From Candidatus Omnitrophota bacterium (GTDB lineage Bacteria; Omnitrophota; Gorgyraeia; Aquiviventales; Aquiviventaceae), in the NCBI GenBank assembly GCA_020057015.1, contig JAGVGS010000121.1, positions 1 to 8,841 of the forward strand: DNA of 8,841 nt. The letters run 5' to 3'. Shown piece after piece: positions 7,032-8,841 of the stretch (position 1 is the first letter of the stretch; every line of letters starts with the position of its first letter). The notes beneath the pieces were generated by a model. The model was given only the letters and a program-made list of their open reading frames with translations. It was not told where the DNA came from and made no database searches. Made by a program: the position numbers and the translations under genes.

Positions 7032-7421
7032 CTAGAGCGCGCTATAGATGATCTCCACGGTGCGCTGGACCTGGTTACTTTCACCCGTCGCCGTAATCGT
7101 CGAGCGCTGGAAGTCGTGCGTCGCACGGCAGCGGCCCGGACCGACCGCAGTCAACGCGATATTGCCGATCCCGTTGCCGTCAAAATCAGCCCCGCGCCGA
7201 ATTTCCCGCAGCGCGTGCGCGATCCCGGCCTCGGCGAGATAAAGGGCTTGCAGGCGGTCCACCTCAAGCTGCGCGCGCACTTGCCGCGCCTGCACATACG
7301 CCAGCAAGCTCGCCCCCAGCAGCGAGAGGAACACCAGCACGCTCAGGGCCAGCAAGAGCGCCGTGCCGCGTAGCGGGCGGCCTACCAGGTCGCCGGGTCG
7401 TCGTCGGCAAAACTGCCCCAT
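7032..7421 (-). CDS. Short PilX/MshP-like minor pilin without Glu+5
   Basis: Predicted minor (pseudo)pilin of 129 residues. An Arg-rich N-terminus leads to RGTALLLALSVLVFLSLLG (from residue 18), then LQALYLAEAGIAHALREI, the amphipathic helix seen after the membrane helix in PilX and GspK families. If cleaved at Gly19/Thr20, position +5 is Leu, not Glu. Loss of Glu+5 is known in GspK and in many PilX_N proteins. It is far shorter than GspK (about 300 residues) and lacks the large inserted domain, so a PilX/MshP-type subunit fits better. Residues 79-87 (DFDGNGIGN) resemble an incomplete EF-hand-like loop. The ATG at 7421 overlaps gspG by 40 nt and has GGGGAA only 3 nt upstream. No later ATG or GTG precedes the hydrophobic segment, so an alternative start would have to be CTG. 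Probably translationally coupled to gspG. Confidence 0.75.
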   Translation of the reverse strand: MGQFCRRRPGDLVGRPLRGTALLLALSVLVFLSLLGASLLAYVQARQVRAQLEVDRLQALYLAEAGIAHALREIRRGADFDGNGIGNIALTAVGPGRCRATHDFQRSTITATGESNQVQRTVEIIYSAL

Positions 7422-7849
7422 CGCTTCCCCAGCGGCCCGGTGACATTGAGGACCACATCCGCGGTATCGGTCAAATACGCCCAGCCGCCATCGCCCGTGA
7501 GCGTCTCGCTGGAGGTTTGATTCAGCGCCAGCCGGCTGCCTTTGCTGTCGCTGATCATCTCGACCGGCAACTCCTTGAGGTAGGGTTTCTTGACCCCGAC
7601 ATCGCTGTAGAACGTCGTGGTGAGCTCCTCTAAGGCGTCCGGGTAGCGGCCTTCCTTGGCGCGAAAGAGATTTACGCGCGTGCGCAGCGATTCGAGATTG
7701 GATTTGGTCGCGGTCACCCGCGCCTCGGCATCAAACCCGACAAAGTTCGGAATGATGGTCGCCGCGAGGATGGCAATAATCCCCAGCACGACCAATATTT
7801 CAATCAAGGTAAACGCGTCATGCCCGCGTCGCGCACGATCTGGGCGCAT
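7382..7849 (-). CDS. gspG: GspG-like major pseudopilin / type IV prepilin
   Basis: Prepilin of 155 residues, probably the main subunit of the pilus or pseudopilus built by the flanking GspF- and GspE-like proteins. It has a short basic leader (residues 1-12, rich in Arg), then FTLIEILVVLGIIAILAATI, the class III prepilin signature with Glu at +5 (residue 17). The cleavage site would be Ala12/Phe13, so position -1 is Ala rather than the usual Gly. After the hydrophobic helix comes a GspG-type region (NLESLRTRVNLFRAKEGRYP, then LEEL), followed by a C-terminal stretch with GDGGWAYL, as in GspG-fold proteins. The ATG at 7849 is supported by an AGGAGG ribosome site 6 nt upstream. The 3' end overlaps the next gene by 40 nt. 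The MSHA-type major pilin MshA is an alternative identity. Prepilin family membership is certain; the G subtype is likely. Confidence 0.9.
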   Translation of the reverse strand: MRPDRARRGHDAFTLIEILVVLGIIAILAATIIPNFVGFDAEARVTATKSNLESLRTRVNLFRAKEGRYPDALEELTTTFYSDVGVKKPYLKELPVEMISDSKGSRLALNQTSSETLTGDGGWAYLTDTADVVLNVTGPLGKRWGSFADDDPATW

Positions 7850-7855
7850 CGAGAC

Positions 7856-7861
7856 CCTCCT
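7856..7861 (-). promoter_or_regulatory. Strong Shine-Dalgarno for the GspG-like pseudopilin
   Basis: AGGAGG on the minus strand, 6 nt before the ATG at 7849. It is the best match to the consensus in the window, as expected if this pseudopilin is made in excess over the machine proteins around it. Confidence 0.8.
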
Positions 7862-7869
7862 CTCGGCGG

Positions 7870-8841
7870 CTAGCTTTGCCGAAATAGTTTCACGAGGCTG
7901 AAAATAGGCACGAGAATCGAGAGCGCGACAAACGCGACAAAGCCTCCCAGCACTAAGAGCAACAGCGGCTCGAGCACCGCGGTAAAGCGCTTCACCTGCT
8001 GGGCGGTTTCCCGGTCATAGTAGGTCGCGATCTGGGCCAACATCGCCTCCAACTGGCCGCTGCGCTCCCCCAGCGCGATCATCTGAATCACCATGGGCGG
8101 AAACAAGCGGCTGCGCTCAAAGGCCGGGGCGAGCGCTTCGCCCCCGGTCACCTGCTGCCGCACGCGCTGCACCGCGTCTTCGAGGACGCGATTGCCGAGC
8201 GTTTCGGTGGCGACCTCCAGCGCCTCCAGAATGGGCACCCCAGAGCGCGTCAAGAGACCCAGCGTGCTCGCCAAGCGCGCGGAAGCCACTTGGATCAAGA
8301 AGGGTCCTACCAGCGGCAGCCGCAGGGTCTGGGCGTCTATCCGCTGCCGCCACACCGCGTGGGTCTGCGCGCGCTGCCAGGCTCTGAGCCCCAACAGCCC
8401 GCCGACCGGCAGCAGCCACCAGCCCCATTGCATCGCCTGGCTGACCGCGAGCAGCAGGCGCGTGGTCCAGGGCAGCGGCACATCGTAGGTCGCAAAGATC
8501 CCCATGAACTTCGGGATCACGTAGACCAAAATCAACGTGATGATGACCAGGGCGACCGCGACCACACAGGCAGGGTAAATCAGCGCGGTCACCACGCGCT
8601 GGCGCAGCTCCTCTTCCCCCTCGAGGAGAATCGCCAGGCGCTCTAAGACCTCTTCCAGAGTGCCGGCTGTTTCGCCGACCCGCACGAGGCTGACCAGCCG
8701 AGGGGGAAACAGCGTCGTATGGCGCCCAAACGCTTGGGACAGCGGCTGTCCGCTTTCCACATCCCGGAGGATAGTCTGCAGCGTGGCACGCAGCAGCGGC
8801 TGGGTGGCCTGCGTGCCGGCGCTGGCCAGCGCCGTGGTCAG
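7870..8841 (-). CDS. gspF: Type II secretion / type IV pilus inner-membrane platform protein (GspF/PilC/MshG family), 5' end cut by window
   Basis: Polytopic inner-membrane protein that forms the platform on which the assembly ATPase acts to add or remove pilin subunits. The frame stays open to the window edge, giving 323 visible residues. Family members are about 400 residues, so roughly 80 N-terminal residues are missing. The visible part starts inside the first GspF domain (residues 1 to ~85, with the family-typical stretches LFPPRLVSLVRVGETAGTLE and VLERLA). Next come a membrane segment at ~85-110 (ACVVAVALVIITLILVYVIP) and a second at ~128-155. The second GspF domain spans ~170-290 (SGVPILEALEVA, then FPPMVIQMIALGERSGQLE), and a C-terminal membrane helix lies at ~290-318 (LEPLLLLVLGGFVAFVALSI). 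The double domain with three membrane helices is diagnostic. A GTG at 8760 is an internal codon, not the start. The stop lies 20 nt before the GspG-like gene. Sequence alone does not tell GspF from PilC or MshG. Confidence 0.95.
   Translation of the reverse strand: MTTALASAGTQATQPLLRATLQTILRDVESGQPLSQAFGRHTTLFPPRLVSLVRVGETAGTLEEVLERLAILLEGEEELRQRVVTALIYPACVVAVALVIITLILVYVIPKFMGIFATYDVPLPWTTRLLLAVSQAMQWGWWLLPVGGLLGLRAWQRAQTHAVWRQRIDAQTLRLPLVGPFLIQVASARLASTLGLLTRSGVPILEALEVATETLGNRVLEDAVQRVRQQVTGGEALAPAFERSRLFPPMVIQMIALGERSGQLEAMLAQIATYYDRETAQQVKRFTAVLEPLLLLVLGGFVAFVALSILVPIFSLVKLFRQS

Noticed and set aside
7032..7421. GspK
   Set aside because: Only 129 residues and no large inserted domain; PilX/MshP-like fits better.

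Overview
The window looks like an internal slice of one long minus-strand operon from a GC-rich, Gram-negative-type (diderm) bacterium. It encodes part of a type IV pilus / type II secretion (T2SS)-like machine plus one very large secreted protein. Everything that looks genuine is on the minus strand, so transcription runs from high to low coordinates. Both ends are cut: the first gene (gspF-like) lacks its 5' end at base 8841 and the last (a pseudopilin) lacks its 3' end at base 1. I cannot name the species. Gene content and a GTGCC-N-GGCAC palindrome suggest an environmental, possibly uncultured lineage, which is inference only.

Order in the direction of transcription: GspF/PilC/MshG-like inner-membrane platform protein (partial, 8841-7870); GspG-like major pseudopilin (7849-7382); short PilX/MshP-like minor pilin without Glu+5 (7421-7032); GspE/PilB/MshE-type assembly ATPase with an MshEN-like N-terminus (7020-5299); a 1490-residue Sec-exported surface protein (5297-825); GspI/PilV/MshD-like pseudopilin (853-401); GspJ/PilW/MshO-like pseudopilin (404 to beyond base 1). 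The junctions are 20 nt, -40 nt, 11 nt, 1 nt, -29 nt and -4 nt. This argues for a single transcript with translational coupling. There is no gene-free stretch above 20 nt, and I see no promoter, terminator, RNA gene, IS element or CRISPR array.

The large protein is the unusual part. After a signal peptide it has two copies of a ~508-residue tandem unit, then about four Ig-like domains. Each unit is a DUF2341 domain, three H-type-lectin-like modules and one Ig-like domain. It therefore carries two DUF2341 domains and six lectin-like modules. Its place between the ATPase and two minor pseudopilins, with the MshEN-like ATPase and MshP-like pilin, recalls the MSHA pilus locus, where mshQ encodes a large surface protein. 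My working model is a pilus or pseudopilus whose minor pilins present or export a multivalent glycan-binding adhesin, perhaps under c-di-GMP control of the ATPase. Secretin, prepilin peptidase and PilM/N/O (GspL/M) genes are not in the window.

Two DNA-level structures stand out. One is a perfect REP-like inverted repeat inside the signal-peptide codons of the adhesin (5248-5276). The other is a nested set of perfect inverted repeats at the 3' end of the adhesin gene (881-946), just before the pseudopilin start.
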